A program made the position numbers and the translations under genes. Positions 11,900 through 22,600 of a stretch of DNA of 64,000 nucleotides are shown piece by piece. The stretch is from Raphanus sativus (lineage: Eukaryota > Streptophyta > Magnoliopsida > Brassicales > Brassicaceae). The notes under the pieces are model-generated. The model was given only the letters and a program-made list of their open reading frames with translations, was not told the origin of the DNA and did no database searches. The stretch's first letter is position 1. Each line of letters opens with the position of its first letter. Location: positions 3,534,001 to 3,598,000 of the forward strand of contig NC_079515.1 in the NCBI RefSeq assembly GCF_000801105.2. The letters run 5' to 3'.

Positions 11900-13423
11900 G
11901 GAAACTCCCTGTGGATTTACTCAACGTAACGATGTTACGATTTTAAGGGCTCACGTAGAAGAGAACTCACAACTGTACATTACCTTTAGAGCCTCCACTA
12001 GGATGACAAGCTTACGTTACCAAGCTCGGCGATAAATATATTGTTTTCTTCACTATATATGTAACTTCATTGCTTTTGCTTCTTTCGATGTGGGATTAGC
12101 TAGGACAAATAAATTGTTAATATTTTTGGAAATTGAATAGGTCTTTATCTCGTAATTGAAATTGATTACGTAATATATTTAAATAAAGTCTCAATATTTT
12201 CCTTCTTTACTCCTCTGTAGTATTTTATTTTTAAAATGTGAATATTAGTCCACGATGATCCTTCTCCCTCTTAAGTAAAAACCTATTTGATCACATTGCC
12301 TAATTACGAGAGACCTCCCCACATATGCAATCAGAATGATCTTCTGCAATGGAACAGCTAAGATCTCCGCTCATAACTAGAACCAGAAATACTGAATTAT
12401 CGCCAAAGAGAATCGTGGTCTGAAAGGAGAAAGATACGTAAAATCAATGTTGGAGATTGTCACTGCATGAAGCGAAAGGTTTTATATCAGGTACATAACT
12501 TGCACCAGATCCCGTCTATTTTAAGGTATGTATGTTGCGTCATAAGCTTGATGTTTTTGTTAGTTGACGCCACGTTTCGTGTTTCACTGTAATGGAGGTG
12601 TTACTGTAAAGGCACAAATACAATATGTAGTCATGTTGTCCCATGCAGGACCTGATGTCCCATGCAGGACCTGATGTCCCATGCATAGTAGTCGTCATCT
12701 CCCATCTCGGGTTTATTCAAGTTATATGTTGTTTCTTTTGTTCACGTTCTTTTATCTGAACCCTTTTAACTTTTGATCTCAGATTTATTTTGGAGAAATC
12801 ATTGTTATACACAAAATTTACCACTTTTCTGTTTCTTATCATTCGTTTTTGGTAGTTTCATTGAACGTCTGTGTCTTAGACTCTTAGTGTAGCTTTTCAT
12901 CATGTTAGTTCCCTGGAAAGTGCAAGCCAGAATAAACATGTTTAAGCGTGTTCTTGCCTTCTTGGGCCATAAACATGTTTAACCGAGATCGCCTCTAAGT
13001 GATTAGAATATGGTCTAACTGACGAAGTCATACTGAACTCTTTGCCTTTGAAGAAAATGGTCTAACTGACGCCATTGTCACCACTAACCACATGCACTGG
13101 CTATGCATGCAAACACAATGAGATCACGGGATGGCCTAGAAGTAAACCAACTTTGGAATCCCAAAAATTCTAGCCATGTGTCTTGTTGATGAAATTCGTT
13201 TCCGATAAAGTTTAGAAACAAATCACAAAAATACAAAGTAACTTTAAAATACAATGAACTTTGGAGTCACGAGAAAGAGATAGGGCTAAAAGCAGCAACG
13301 ATACACGTGTGATAAGTTTCGTAGTAGTTTGTTATCACAGCTTCATGGACTATATACATTAAGCTTAGCTTGCAAAAGAAACCATCTACTTAAGCTTCAA
13401 TACAATCATTCCAGTTCTCTAAA
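11900..13423. other. Spacer upstream of the GASA gene
   Basis: No gene was recognised. A 19-bp unit TGTCCCATGCAGGACCTGA is repeated about 2.5 times at 12637-12685. ATGGTCTAACTGACG occurs near 13010 and 13059. A probable TATA motif (CTATATACATTAAGC) lies near 13350, about 75 bp before the GASA start. Confidence 0.5.
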
Positions 13424-14053
13424 ATGGCAACCAAACTTAACCTCATTGTTTTCTCCATTGTTATGTTACACCTTCTTATGTCTGTCCAAATGCATGTAAG
13501 TAATGTTTCACAGACGCTCTTTCTATTTTATGATCTATGTAAATACTTATCTCGATTCTTCACTAATTCATCCAACTTTAATTGATTTCCGTCCTGTGTT
13601 TTCACAGCCAATACACTCTAAGTCACCTGCTCCACAACCACATCCACCACAGTCTCAACCGCATCACAATAGCTCTCCAGTGAGTTTCTCATCAAAAAAT
13701 GACTTTCATGAAATCCAAAAAACCCTTTATGATATGCATTGAGTCTTCTTGTTTAATTTTGACAGAACGGTACCACTGAAGGCAGTCTTCAGCTCCAAGG
13801 TACACCAATAATTAGAATAATTTATCTGTGGTGAATTCAAAATTTAATCCCATTTCACTACTATACTATAGAATGTGGGCCAAGGTGTGGACATAGATGC
13901 TCGAATACACAATACAAGAAGCCATGTTTGTTCTTCTGCAAAAAATGTTGTACCAAGTGCTTGTGTGTTCCTCCAGGTACGTATGGCAACAAGCAAGTCT
14001 GTCCTTGCTACAACAACTGGAAGACTAAGCTTGGTGGACCAAAATGCCCTTGA
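13424..14053 (+). CDS. GASA/snakin family cysteine-rich peptide
   Basis: Four exons fit: 13424-13495, 13608-13679, 13766-13799 and 13872-14053, giving 119 residues. Exon 1 is a signal peptide (MATKLNLIVFSIVMLHLL...). Exon 2 encodes a His/Pro/Gln/Ser-rich linker. The last exon encodes the GASA domain with all 12 conserved cysteines (CGxRC, then C, FCxxCC, CxC, VCPC and a final KCP). GASA peptides are secreted, gibberellin-responsive regulators of growth or antimicrobial snakins. Position between PAP16 and CML36 matches At3g10185 (from memory). None of the open frames longer than 60 codons covers the whole protein because its exons are small. Confidence 0.88.
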
Positions 14054-14366
14054 TTTCTCCTCTTAGTTTGTTAGTAATCTATCTATACCATAATGTTTAG
14101 TTTGTTAGTAATCTATCCATACCATAATGTTCTATCTATGTGTTGGACTCTTTGGTCTAATCACATCAATATATCTACTTCAAAAGCTTACGGCTTCTTA
14201 AATACTTACTAGCTGAGAATTAATTACTAAGAGTTATTCTGGACCTCTAGTTAACTTAATTTTTATTGAATTTGAAGAAGCAGGGAGCTATTTATTAAAA
14301 CAACCATTGAACAAACAAACAAAATTCTGTCGACACACGACAAACTTCAAACTATACAATTAAGAA

Positions 14367-15000
14367 CTAGATTTTGACCCGCACGCCCGTGCGGGTGTAT
14401 TTTTTTATAAAATATGTTTTTTATATCAATATTAGAGTTGCACAAAAACTCAAATCCAAAATATCGAACTGATCCCGATCCATAAAGAAGTACCAAACCC
14501 GAATTAAAATTGACTAAATATCCAAATTATTCAAATTTTTGATACTAAAGATAACTGAAACCGAATCCGATCCGAACCGAAATATTTCGGATACCCGAAT
14601 GTATTTAAAAAATTTATATACTTATATATATTATTTCTTTAGATTTAATGTATATAAAACATCCAAAATATATAACTTGTTAGGTAAGGAACAATATTTT
14701 CTTAGTGTTTCTATATTTTAAAATAACTGAAGGTCAGTTAGTATAAAGTCCTTCATATTACAGTATATTTTAACATATATGAAAGTTGATCTGTTTTGTT
14801 TGTTCGGCCGTAATGTGATGCACTCAATAAATGGTCATATATATATTTTATTTAAGGTAAATATAGATCCTACAATTTTGGTAAGTAAGTAATAGTTTTC
14901 TTTGTTTTCATTTAAAATTAAATGCAGTGGCATAAAATTGTAATTTTTGAGGAAAACTAAGAGATATTTCAAATTTGTACTTCAGTTTTAATAGTTTAGA
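14367..15000 (-). mobile_element. Non-autonomous Helitron, 634 bp
   Basis: Read on the minus strand, the element starts TCTAAACTATTAAAACTGAA at 15000 and ends with a perfect 8-bp-stem hairpin (CCCGCACG / CGTGCGGG) followed by about 10 nt and CTAG at 14367. It is inserted between A and T. These are the defining ends of plant Helitrons, and the 5' end closely resembles Arabidopsis ATREP-type elements. There is no Rep/helicase coding sequence. Confidence 0.78.
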
Positions 15001-15132
15001 TAGTGTTATGAATATGAAATATAGTGTATAACATAATTGGTTAATAATTACTATGATAAGAAATAAAGTTAATTTACAGAAGAACTGTATCACATAAAAT
15101 GGAAAGTACAATGAACAATTAATAGTATCGAC

Positions 15133-15849
15133 CAACGTTCTAAAACGCGGACGCTTAGCAATTACTCGCCCGCCTATACGCTCGGCGGCAAGTGACCGCG
15201 GCGATTATAGCCAAACCGGCTCAACAACTCGGTTGACCAATTACTCGGTCAATGAACCGATTAATCGGCTTTAAACCGATTTTTAACCGCCTAAAACCCG
15301 CGTAAATTTTGACTATTGGACTACAAGTGGGCTTGCAATTGAAACCCAGATGTAAGTTATGGAGCGAATACTGAACGACTATATTTATAGGAGTCTTCAT
15401 CATCTTCCTTTCTTGTGTTTCACCGATGTGGGACTTTGTTTCTTTGTATGTTTTAAAACTTTTTTTGTCTAAAATTAAATGTGATGTTACTGGGGTCGAA
15501 CCACCAACAATTTCACTGCCTCAATGTCATCCAACACCACTAAACCACATCATGTTTTAATGTGTAGGCATATGTTGTGCTATATATAAACATACTTTTA
15601 ATTAAAAAATAATAATATAATGCTAGCAATTAACTTTTGTTAAACCAATAAATATAAAATTCAATAATAATATACAAAAACTATTAAATCCTAATATATT
15701 TATAATATATATTTAATTTGAATATTATAATAAATAAAATAATAATTAAATTAATCCCCGCGTATATCCCGATTAATTTCCGATTTTTTAGTAACTCGCT
15801 AGGCCTTGAGTCACCGCCCGACTAGCGCCTAGCGTAGTTTCGAACATGG
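15133..15849. mobile_element. hAT-type non-autonomous element, 717 bp
   Basis: The 8-bp sequence GTATCGAC flanks both sides (15125-15132 and 15850-15857), the target size of hAT elements. The imperfect inverted ends begin CAACGTTCTAAAACGCGG at the left and, reversed, CCATGTTCGAAACTACGC at the right. GC-rich end segments surround an AT-rich interior. There is no transposase. Confidence 0.7.
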
Positions 15850-16009
15850 GTATCGACAGGTTGCATGCTAGGTAATTTTCTCTACCTTTGGTAACAACAT
15901 TAATTATTACTATTGTATTGATGGCGTGAAAGCCTTTTATTTAGTTAGTTTAGATATGTAGAATTAATATCAATGGCAGTCAATTGTAATATTTGTGCAA
16001 CTATTAGGG

Positions 16010-16046
16010 CTTAAATTTATTTGTACTTCGGCCTTAATAGTTTAGA
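16010..16046 (-). mobile_element. Second Helitron 5' terminus
   Basis: ATTTGTACTTCGGCCTTAAT followed by AGTTTAGA then T repeats, with changes, the terminus seen at 14972-15000. The roughly 60 bp before it are also similar to the first copy. It may be an older outer 5' end sharing the 3' end at 14367, or a truncated second element. Its own hairpin/CTAG end was not found. Confidence 0.5.
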
Positions 16047-16929
16047 TGTCCTTAAACTTTTGTCTGCTTTTCCAAACCTGTCAAGATCGACATTGAAGTT
16101 TAGTCCTTTTTGTTTGTTAGGTTAGGTAGATAATCTTTGTTCTTATCTTATCTTCACCGATATTTACTCTAACTAAAACCCCAAAATTTCGAATATTTGT
16201 TCCCTTCATTTATCAACTTGTAGAAAGTTATATTTATCCTATTTATAGCTGCGTAATTGATTTCCAGTATCCAATTTAAAATTCCCAGCAAGCTTTTAAA
16301 AAACGTAAATGAAACCTTGATTTCGAAGAAACGAAATAAAGCAAAAGGATACTTTTTCGTTTAAACAAAATATTTACTTGAGAAACGGTTTATGTTTTGA
16401 ACGTATAAAGTGAAGAGCTGAACAGTTTCATCACAAAAAACTCTCTAAACAAAGCATATGTGTATATCAGTATATGATTGTATTACATCAATATGATATA
16501 AGAATTATTAATCTAATGAACTTTAATATATATACATATTCAATTGCAGATTTTTATCCGAAAAATCCTCCTACAAACACACATACGCAGCTAAAAGGCA
16601 AGAAATAAAAAAGTCGCACGTATTCAAAGTCACTCGCCTTTTTATTAGACTTTTCAGTTATAATGGAAGTACAGTCTACATTATTAAATTAAATAAAGAT
16701 AAAAAATAAAGAAAATGAACCGTGAAACACGATAAAAAAGATCATCAATTGTTGTTACAAAAAAAAAAGAAAAAGATCAATCACTAGGAAACTTCCAGGA
16801 AGTTGCCAATGTATGGGTAACTCAACACACTCCACTCTCCCATTTAAACCTCCACACTCTCCTCTCCTTTCTTCTTCACACTTAAAAAAACTTTCTCCAA
16901 ATCAAAAATAAATCTTTTTATTTTCCGAA
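16047..16929. other. Promoter region of CML36
   Basis: No gene was recognised. The last 100 bp before the CML36 start are CT-rich (ACTCTCCTCTCCTTTCTTC), typical of a plant leader region. Confidence 0.4.
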
Positions 16930-17583
16930 ATGAAGTTCACCAAACTGAATCCAAAACGACTGTTCAGATCCAAAGACCGTTCCACGGTATCTAAATCCAC
17001 CGCTTCTTCTTCGTCTTTCTCTTCCGGCGCCGCCGACGAGTGTAATAATAATCACTCCTCCGTCGTCACAGGCGGCTCCGTCACTCCGACTAGCATCCTC
17101 CCGGAGGAGGTCTCCGGCGCTCCTTCTCCTTACTCGTACGTCGAGATCCTCCAGGCGTTTAAGCTGATCGACAGAGACGACGACGGAGCCGTCTCGAGGC
17201 ACGACCTCGAGTCGCTGCTCACGCGGCTCGGTCCCGATCCCCCGACGGAGGAGGAGATCGACGTCATGCTCAAGGAGGTGGACTGCGACGACGACGGAGA
17301 CGGTACGATACGCCTGGAGAAGCTCGCCAGCCGCGTCGTGGTGGTCTCCTCGGACGATCGGTTTCGTGATGGCTCGGACGAGCTGAAGGAGACGTTCGAG
17401 TTCTTCGACGCGGATGGCGACGGTAGGATCTCGGCGGAGGAGCTTCTCCGAGTTTTCTCGGCCATTGGAGACGAGCGGTGCACGTTAGAGGAGTGCGAGC
17501 GCATGATAGCGGCCGTTGACGATGACGGTAACGGATTCGTGTGCTTCGCTGAGTTCTCGAAAATGATGGATCTCCAGAGATGA
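16930..17583 (+). CDS. CML36: Calmodulin-like protein (CML36-like)
   Basis: Single-exon gene of 217 residues with four EF-hands. Loop 1 is at 81-92 (DRDDDGAVSRHD), loop 2 at 120-131 (DDDGDGTIRLEK), loop 3 at 160-171 (DADGDGRISAEE) and loop 4 at 197-208 (DDDGNGFVCFAE). The first 65 residues are a Ser-rich variable extension with a basic start (MKFTKLNPKRLFRSKDRS). Loop 2 is odd: two extra Asp residues are inserted compared with the Arabidopsis protein as I recall it, and position 12 is Lys instead of the Ca-coordinating Glu. Codons are strongly G/C-ending, unlike the AT-rich flanks. CMLs are Ca2+ sensors; CML36 has been linked to a plasma-membrane Ca2+-ATPase. Counterpart of At3g10190. Confidence 0.9.
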   Translation: MKFTKLNPKRLFRSKDRSTVSKSTASSSSFSSGAADECNNNHSSVVTGGSVTPTSILPEEVSGAPSPYSYVEILQAFKLIDRDDDGAVSRHDLESLLTRLGPDPPTEEEIDVMLKEVDCDDDGDGTIRLEKLASRVVVVSSDDRFRDGSDELKETFEFFDADGDGRISAEELLRVFSAIGDERCTLEECERMIAAVDDDGNGFVCFAEFSKMMDLQR

Positions 17584-18050
17584 TCTCTCTCTTAATTAGT
17601 TTATTTTGCACTTCTTTTTTTTTGTTTTTGTTAATGAAGCTCTTTTTGCCCTAATACTAGGGTTATGAGTAATCGTTTGTTAAAGTTGGCACGAGATTCG
17701 AAGAACCGAATAAACGTTAATGAGAGATTGACTGATTAATCGCTTTGTCTTACGTTGCTTATTTCAAGATCATAATCTAACTTTAACTGTTGAGATGAAA
17801 ATAATAGAATCTGAAATAAAATTATGGGAGAATCTATTTTAAAATTGTCTAGATCTAGACCATTTCTTTCAAGATGCACTTGCAGAGTTTGCAGCTTTTT
17901 AGGTTACTGTCGCATTTAGAAACAAGTGTTTTCAGTTTTAGTTTGTCCATTTTATACCATTAATAGAGAGCTCAGACCATGTGACTAGGCACCGGAAGTG
18001 TTAGTAACTTTTTTATATACTCCACTAGATTGGAAAAGGAAAACAGCGGT

Positions 18051-18161
18051 TTATTAATCTGCCAGATTCTGAAAGGCATGTTCTTTCTTTTCATTGCTTA
18101 TCATAAGATTCGTTTTTATTGTACTATTATTTTCTGCCTTATTAATCTTGCCAGATTCTGA
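18051..18161. repeat. Tandem duplication (unit about 88 bp) split by the CACTA element
   Basis: TTATTAATCTGCCAGATTCTGA and the next 65 bp (AAGGCATGTTC... to ...ATTATTTTCTGCC) form copy 1 (18051-18138). Copy 2 starts at 18139, reaches ATTCTGA at 18161, and continues after the transposon at 25320 (AAGGCATGTTCTTTTTTCAT ... ATTATTTTCTGC). The transposon therefore landed inside one copy of an existing tandem repeat. Confidence 0.75.
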
Positions 18162-18822
18162 CACTACAAAAAAAAGGTAGTTTTACATCATTTATTTTGA
18201 ATATTTGCATTAGTTATAAATGATGTAAAAGAGTTTTGCATCACTTAAATAAGTGACTCTGAAAGTGGTGATGCAAATAATTTACATCAATTCATTTAAT
18301 AACTGATGCAAAAATATAAATTATTTACATCATTTACATTAATGATGTTATTATGTATCATTTATAATAAATGATGTTAGTTCTTACATCAACTATACTA
18401 AATGATGTAAGTATTTCTATCATTTAAAATAATCGATTGTAATAATTTGTATCACTTATAAATAACTGATTTAAATTTAATATCAATTTTAAGAAGTGAT
18501 TTTAAAAAATGTATCATTTACAATTACCGATTTAAAGTATTGTTATCATTTACTTATAATTGATGTTACATTTATTTCAGTTTTCACAAATGATTCTAAT
18601 TAAATGTATCACTTATAAAAAGTGATGAAAATATTTTTTTATTTTCGTATTTATTATTAATATTAAAATATTATATTTTAGAAAACGAATTTTTTTTTAA
18701 TAAAAACCCAAATCTGAATTACTAATTAATCTGCAAGCATCTGATTTACATAATTCATCCATAATACAAATTCATAAAACATAAATAAACAAACACTGCA
18801 GAAAAATGTTGCTAAACTAATG

Positions 18823-20802
18823 TTAATGATGATCACTAGCATAGTTTCCAACATTTGAATAGCCATGGACACCTGCATCATTCCGTTTCCTGAAATAAAA
18901 CAATATAACTTGTTATGTATAATATGTTTGTAAACTTGAATATATATTTTAACAGTTACCAAAAAAACACACTTAAATATACTATTTACCAGATTAGGAT
19001 TGGATGGAGTTGGTATGTTTGCGAATGATGGGTTTGGTATGTTAGCAAAAGCTACTGCAAAACTTGCAGCCCATGCTCTTGCCTACATATTAATTTTAAT
19101 GTATTAGCAATATACAAAAATATTTAATGATATATTTTAACTTATAGACTATTATTATATTATTACCTGTTCACCGGTTGAAGTACCAATTATTTGTTGA
19201 ATGAAAGTTGTCATTCCCTTAACTTGATCTTTTAGTTCTTTCACCTCTGTCTGCAACCCAGCAACCATCTCAGAATTTTCTACCTCTTGTCTAGTTGCAG
19301 TACAACGTCTCACTAATTTTGATGGCGTGGGTCCTCGACCAACACAACGTACTCGTCCTGGACGCTCCGGACCAAAAACTTGAGCAAATTCATCATCCAA
19401 TGTGGCTGTAACATTGCTTGTGCCATGAGGATTTTGATTCAACAAAGTTCTAAGCGCTTCCTAAGAAACATGCAAAAAGTAAATGTTAAACTAATTGGCA
19501 AAGAAACAATGAATGATGATTTTATATAAAACTAACCGCTCGTGTTTTTGCCTCTTCACATATAAAGCTTCCATCTGATTTCGTGCGCGTCTCAATAAAA
19601 AACTCTGCTCGACATGGAGTTTTTCCGGTTCTGATTGTCTTCATAAAAACAATAAACATAATTAATATAATAAACTAGTTTTATATCATAACTATGTATG
19701 TTACTTACTATGTCATTTCTTTTTCTTGAGAAACTCTTTCTTCCACATACATGAGGCAAAGTATTTTTTTTTTGGTTCTTTGTATTCCTCTCTTGCATTT
19801 TCTGCAATCTAAAATGTACAAATAGTAAATGTGCTTGATATAGAAATATACCAAAAAAAAAAAAAAAAATTTTACCTTCCATTTTTCAGTAAATCTCATG
19901 TGCACGAAATGCTCCCATTGTTCTTCAGGAACATTATTTGGTCGATTCTGCAATGTTTGAAGTAGATCATTTCGCTTGTGTTCTTTCCAAAGACGTAGTT
20001 TGACATCTTTGCATCTGCTTCCTAATGCACTCATCACATATCCTTGTCTCATCGTTGGATCATCAAACCAGAACTTGGACTGAAAAGAAATATCCAACAA
20101 TTCATATATATCACTAAACACTACTTGATCAAGAAAATATATAGAGATGAATTGATGGCAGAAACTACCTGAATAACATCCCACGCTTTTCTTTTAGTGT
20201 GATTATTAACCATCCTCCAATCACTGTAATTGATAGGTAGCAAATTCACATCATTGCTTAATTGACCTAACCAAGATCCCAGTAAACCACCGGAATCCCC
20301 AGTTGGCTGACCGCTATTTTCATCAAATTGCACAATCACTCTACTGTTCTGAAGTTTCCATACATCTTTAGATGTCACCATTTTGCCTTCTACATTGCCC
20401 TCAGAATCTTATTGATAAAAACATACAATAAAAATGAATTAGTACATAATATAAAACAAAGTCTAGTGAGGAGACAATAAAATAGCGTCAAGCATAGAAA
20501 AATATGGCTTACAAGTTTCCACCATCTAATCTGTTCAGTAAAACAATAATATACCAAATGAAAGACAAATTGAAAATCATGCGTGTATAACTTGTTGACT
20601 AAATCTATAATTAACAATTTCCTTGAAAAACAATTTTCTATTAGTATTAAAAAACGTGATCAATTTAGATTATACTACCTATCACTTGTATTTTCCATTT
20701 GAAGCTTTTACATTCTGGCGCAAGTGGAGGAGGCACATTGTAACTTGTTTCTAAATGCTGTGAATCATCTGGAGGTTGTGTCTCTGAATCCATGAAATCC
20801 AT
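18823..20802 (-). CDS. CACTA second protein, Transposase_24 (Ptta/En/Spm) family
   Basis: Exons read leftward: 20679-20802 (MDFMDSETQPPDDSQH), 20169-20407 (KMVTSKDVWKL ... NYSDWRMVNNHTKRKAWDVIQ), 19876-20079 (SKFWFDDPTMRQGYVM ... WEHFVHMRFTEKWK), about 19709-19805, about 19530-19640, about 19167-19460 (a coiled region QTEVKELKDQVKGM), about 18992-19082, and a last exon ending with a stop at 18823-18825. The block with WRxVNxxTKxxAWxxI and the following W-x-x-F-V region is the PF03004 signature, the TNPA-like DNA-binding partner in CACTA elements. Most exons are open, but small exon boundaries are uncertain. It belongs to the transposon, not to the host. Confidence 0.75.
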
Positions 20803-21557
20803 AATTCTAAACAAGATAAAAAAAACAAAGAAAACTTGTTATATTCATTCTTACAACTATGGACAATTTGAGAAGTAGAAGAAGACAAAAGACAAACTTA
20901 ACTAAACCTCACAGAAGAGATATAAATGTTTGAGAAAATTTTTGTTTTAACAAAGACGTTGAAACTCAGAAGAAGATATATTGTTAAAAAAAACCCAGAA
21001 AATATATATTTGCAATATTTTTCTTTCGTTTTTGCAGAGAGAATCGTTTTGGAGAATCAAAATAATGCACTCAAAGCTAGTTCACTTTGAATTAGATTGA
21101 AGTATTCCAACTATTGAATTCGATCAAGATCAGAGCTACGTACCTTAACCGTCAATAGAAGCGTAGTGTGCCTACAAAAAATAACTAAACATGTATATAA
21201 TTAAGAAATTCTATAATTAATTCCCGCTCGAGAAGAAGCGTAGTGGCGGGATAAAAAACAGAGATTATTTTCACATATTTTCATGATGCATGCATATGCA
21301 TGCATATAAGTTTTAGACGTACGCACTCATGATTTATGTTATATTTTCATAATGCATATGTATAAATCAAATCAGTGATTCAGTTTAAATCTGCCACTCC
21401 CTTTAATTTGCCATGACGTTGCTACTGCAATATGTTTAAAAACTACAAATAAATTACGAAATAATATGTATACAAGAAAATGTGGACAGACATTAATGCA
21501 ACTAAAGTACGACTATCTCTCATATCCAGTCATCGAACCAAAAGTGACAGCTTGTAC

Positions 21558-22237
21558 TAGGGCTGGGCAAATAATCCGAACCTGAAAAACCGAACAGAAC
21601 CCGATCCGAAAAAGTAGCACCGAACCCAAACCGAAATTGATTAAATATCCGAACGGGTTCAAAATTTCGGTATTTAAAGAACCGAAACCGAACCCGATCC
21701 GAACTGAAGTATTTTGGGTACCCAAATATATCCGAAATAAATTTATATACTTAAATATATACATTATTTTTATATATAATGTATATTAAAATATTAAAAA
21801 TATATAAGATACCTTTAAATTTTCCAAAATACTCGAAAAATATATGCAAATAGTCAAAAATAAATGTTTAAAATAGCTAAAGTATATTGAAAATACCAAA
21901 AATAGTTAAATAGCTATTGATTATTTATCCAAATATTCAAAGAAAACCAATTTATATGTTAAATTAAGGTATTTTGACATATATGTTATGAAAATTTATA
22001 TGTAATATATTATCTTTTTTTATAGATTTTGAAAATTTAAAGTATATAATGAATTTTGAAAATTTAAAAACATTTTAAATGGGTTATCCGAACCCGAACC
22101 GAACCCGCAAAGATCCGAACCGAACCCGAACCGAAATTTAGAAATATCCGAATGGGGCTGAAATCTTTGACCCCGAAAACCCGAAACCCGAATGAACTGA
22201 ACCGAAACCCGAATGGGTACCCAAACGCCCAGCCCTA
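21558..22237. mobile_element. hAT-type MITE nested in the CACTA element, 680 bp
   Basis: TAGGGCTGGGC at the left and GCCCAGCCCTA at the right form perfect terminal inverted repeats, flanked by the 8-bp duplication GCTTGTAC (21550-21557 and 22238-22245). Both ends carry runs of CCGAACCCGAA-type repeats around an AT-rich core. There is no coding capacity. The nested position shows that it arrived after the CACTA element. Confidence 0.88.
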
Positions 22238-22368
22238 GCTTGTACCATCTCTCATATCCATCCTGAAGTAACCATAATGAATCTGGCTACTATTAATAAC
22301 CAATCAACTTACGGTACCATCTACAGCAAAAACTTCGCACTTAAGGCATATGACGTAACGTTACTTAC

Positions 22369-22600
22369 TTGAATCACACGGTCTCATTGGGAAACTCAAC
22401 TTCCCAAGCTACCCATTTGTTCAAAGCTCCATAAACAGCTTCTTTTTCATTTGGGAGTCCAGAGAGCTGTCGGTTGAGAGATAATAAATCAACATGGACT
22501 ACTTCAAATATAAATATATTTTTTTCACACTTACCATTCGGACAAGATTAAGTGCTTTCCGGCCGGAGCCAGCAGAGTCATTCAATCTTTCTCTGATTCA
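22369..22600 (-). pseudogene. Captured host gene fragment (PPR-like protein) inside CACTA
   Basis: Two exon pieces with intact splice sites are present on the minus strand. The first, ending at 22535 before GTAAGT, encodes SAGSGRKALNLVRM. The second (22369-22466), after a 68-bp intron ending CGACAG, encodes LSGLPNEKEAVYGALNKWVA followed by WEVEFP, then hits a stop after an apparent deletion. A downstream piece (R-V-I-Q in another frame, then GTAAGTAA) marks its former donor. The EKEAVYGALNKW block resembles, from memory, a conserved segment of plant organelle PPR proteins such as those related to At4g21190/At4g18975. It abuts the broken end of the TNPD-like frame. The exact right border is not certain, and the parent identification needs a search. 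Confidence 0.55.

Noticed and set aside
12352..12425. Small frame starting MEQLRSPLITRTRNT
   Set aside because: Only about 24 codons before a stop, no splice-linked continuation and no family similarity.
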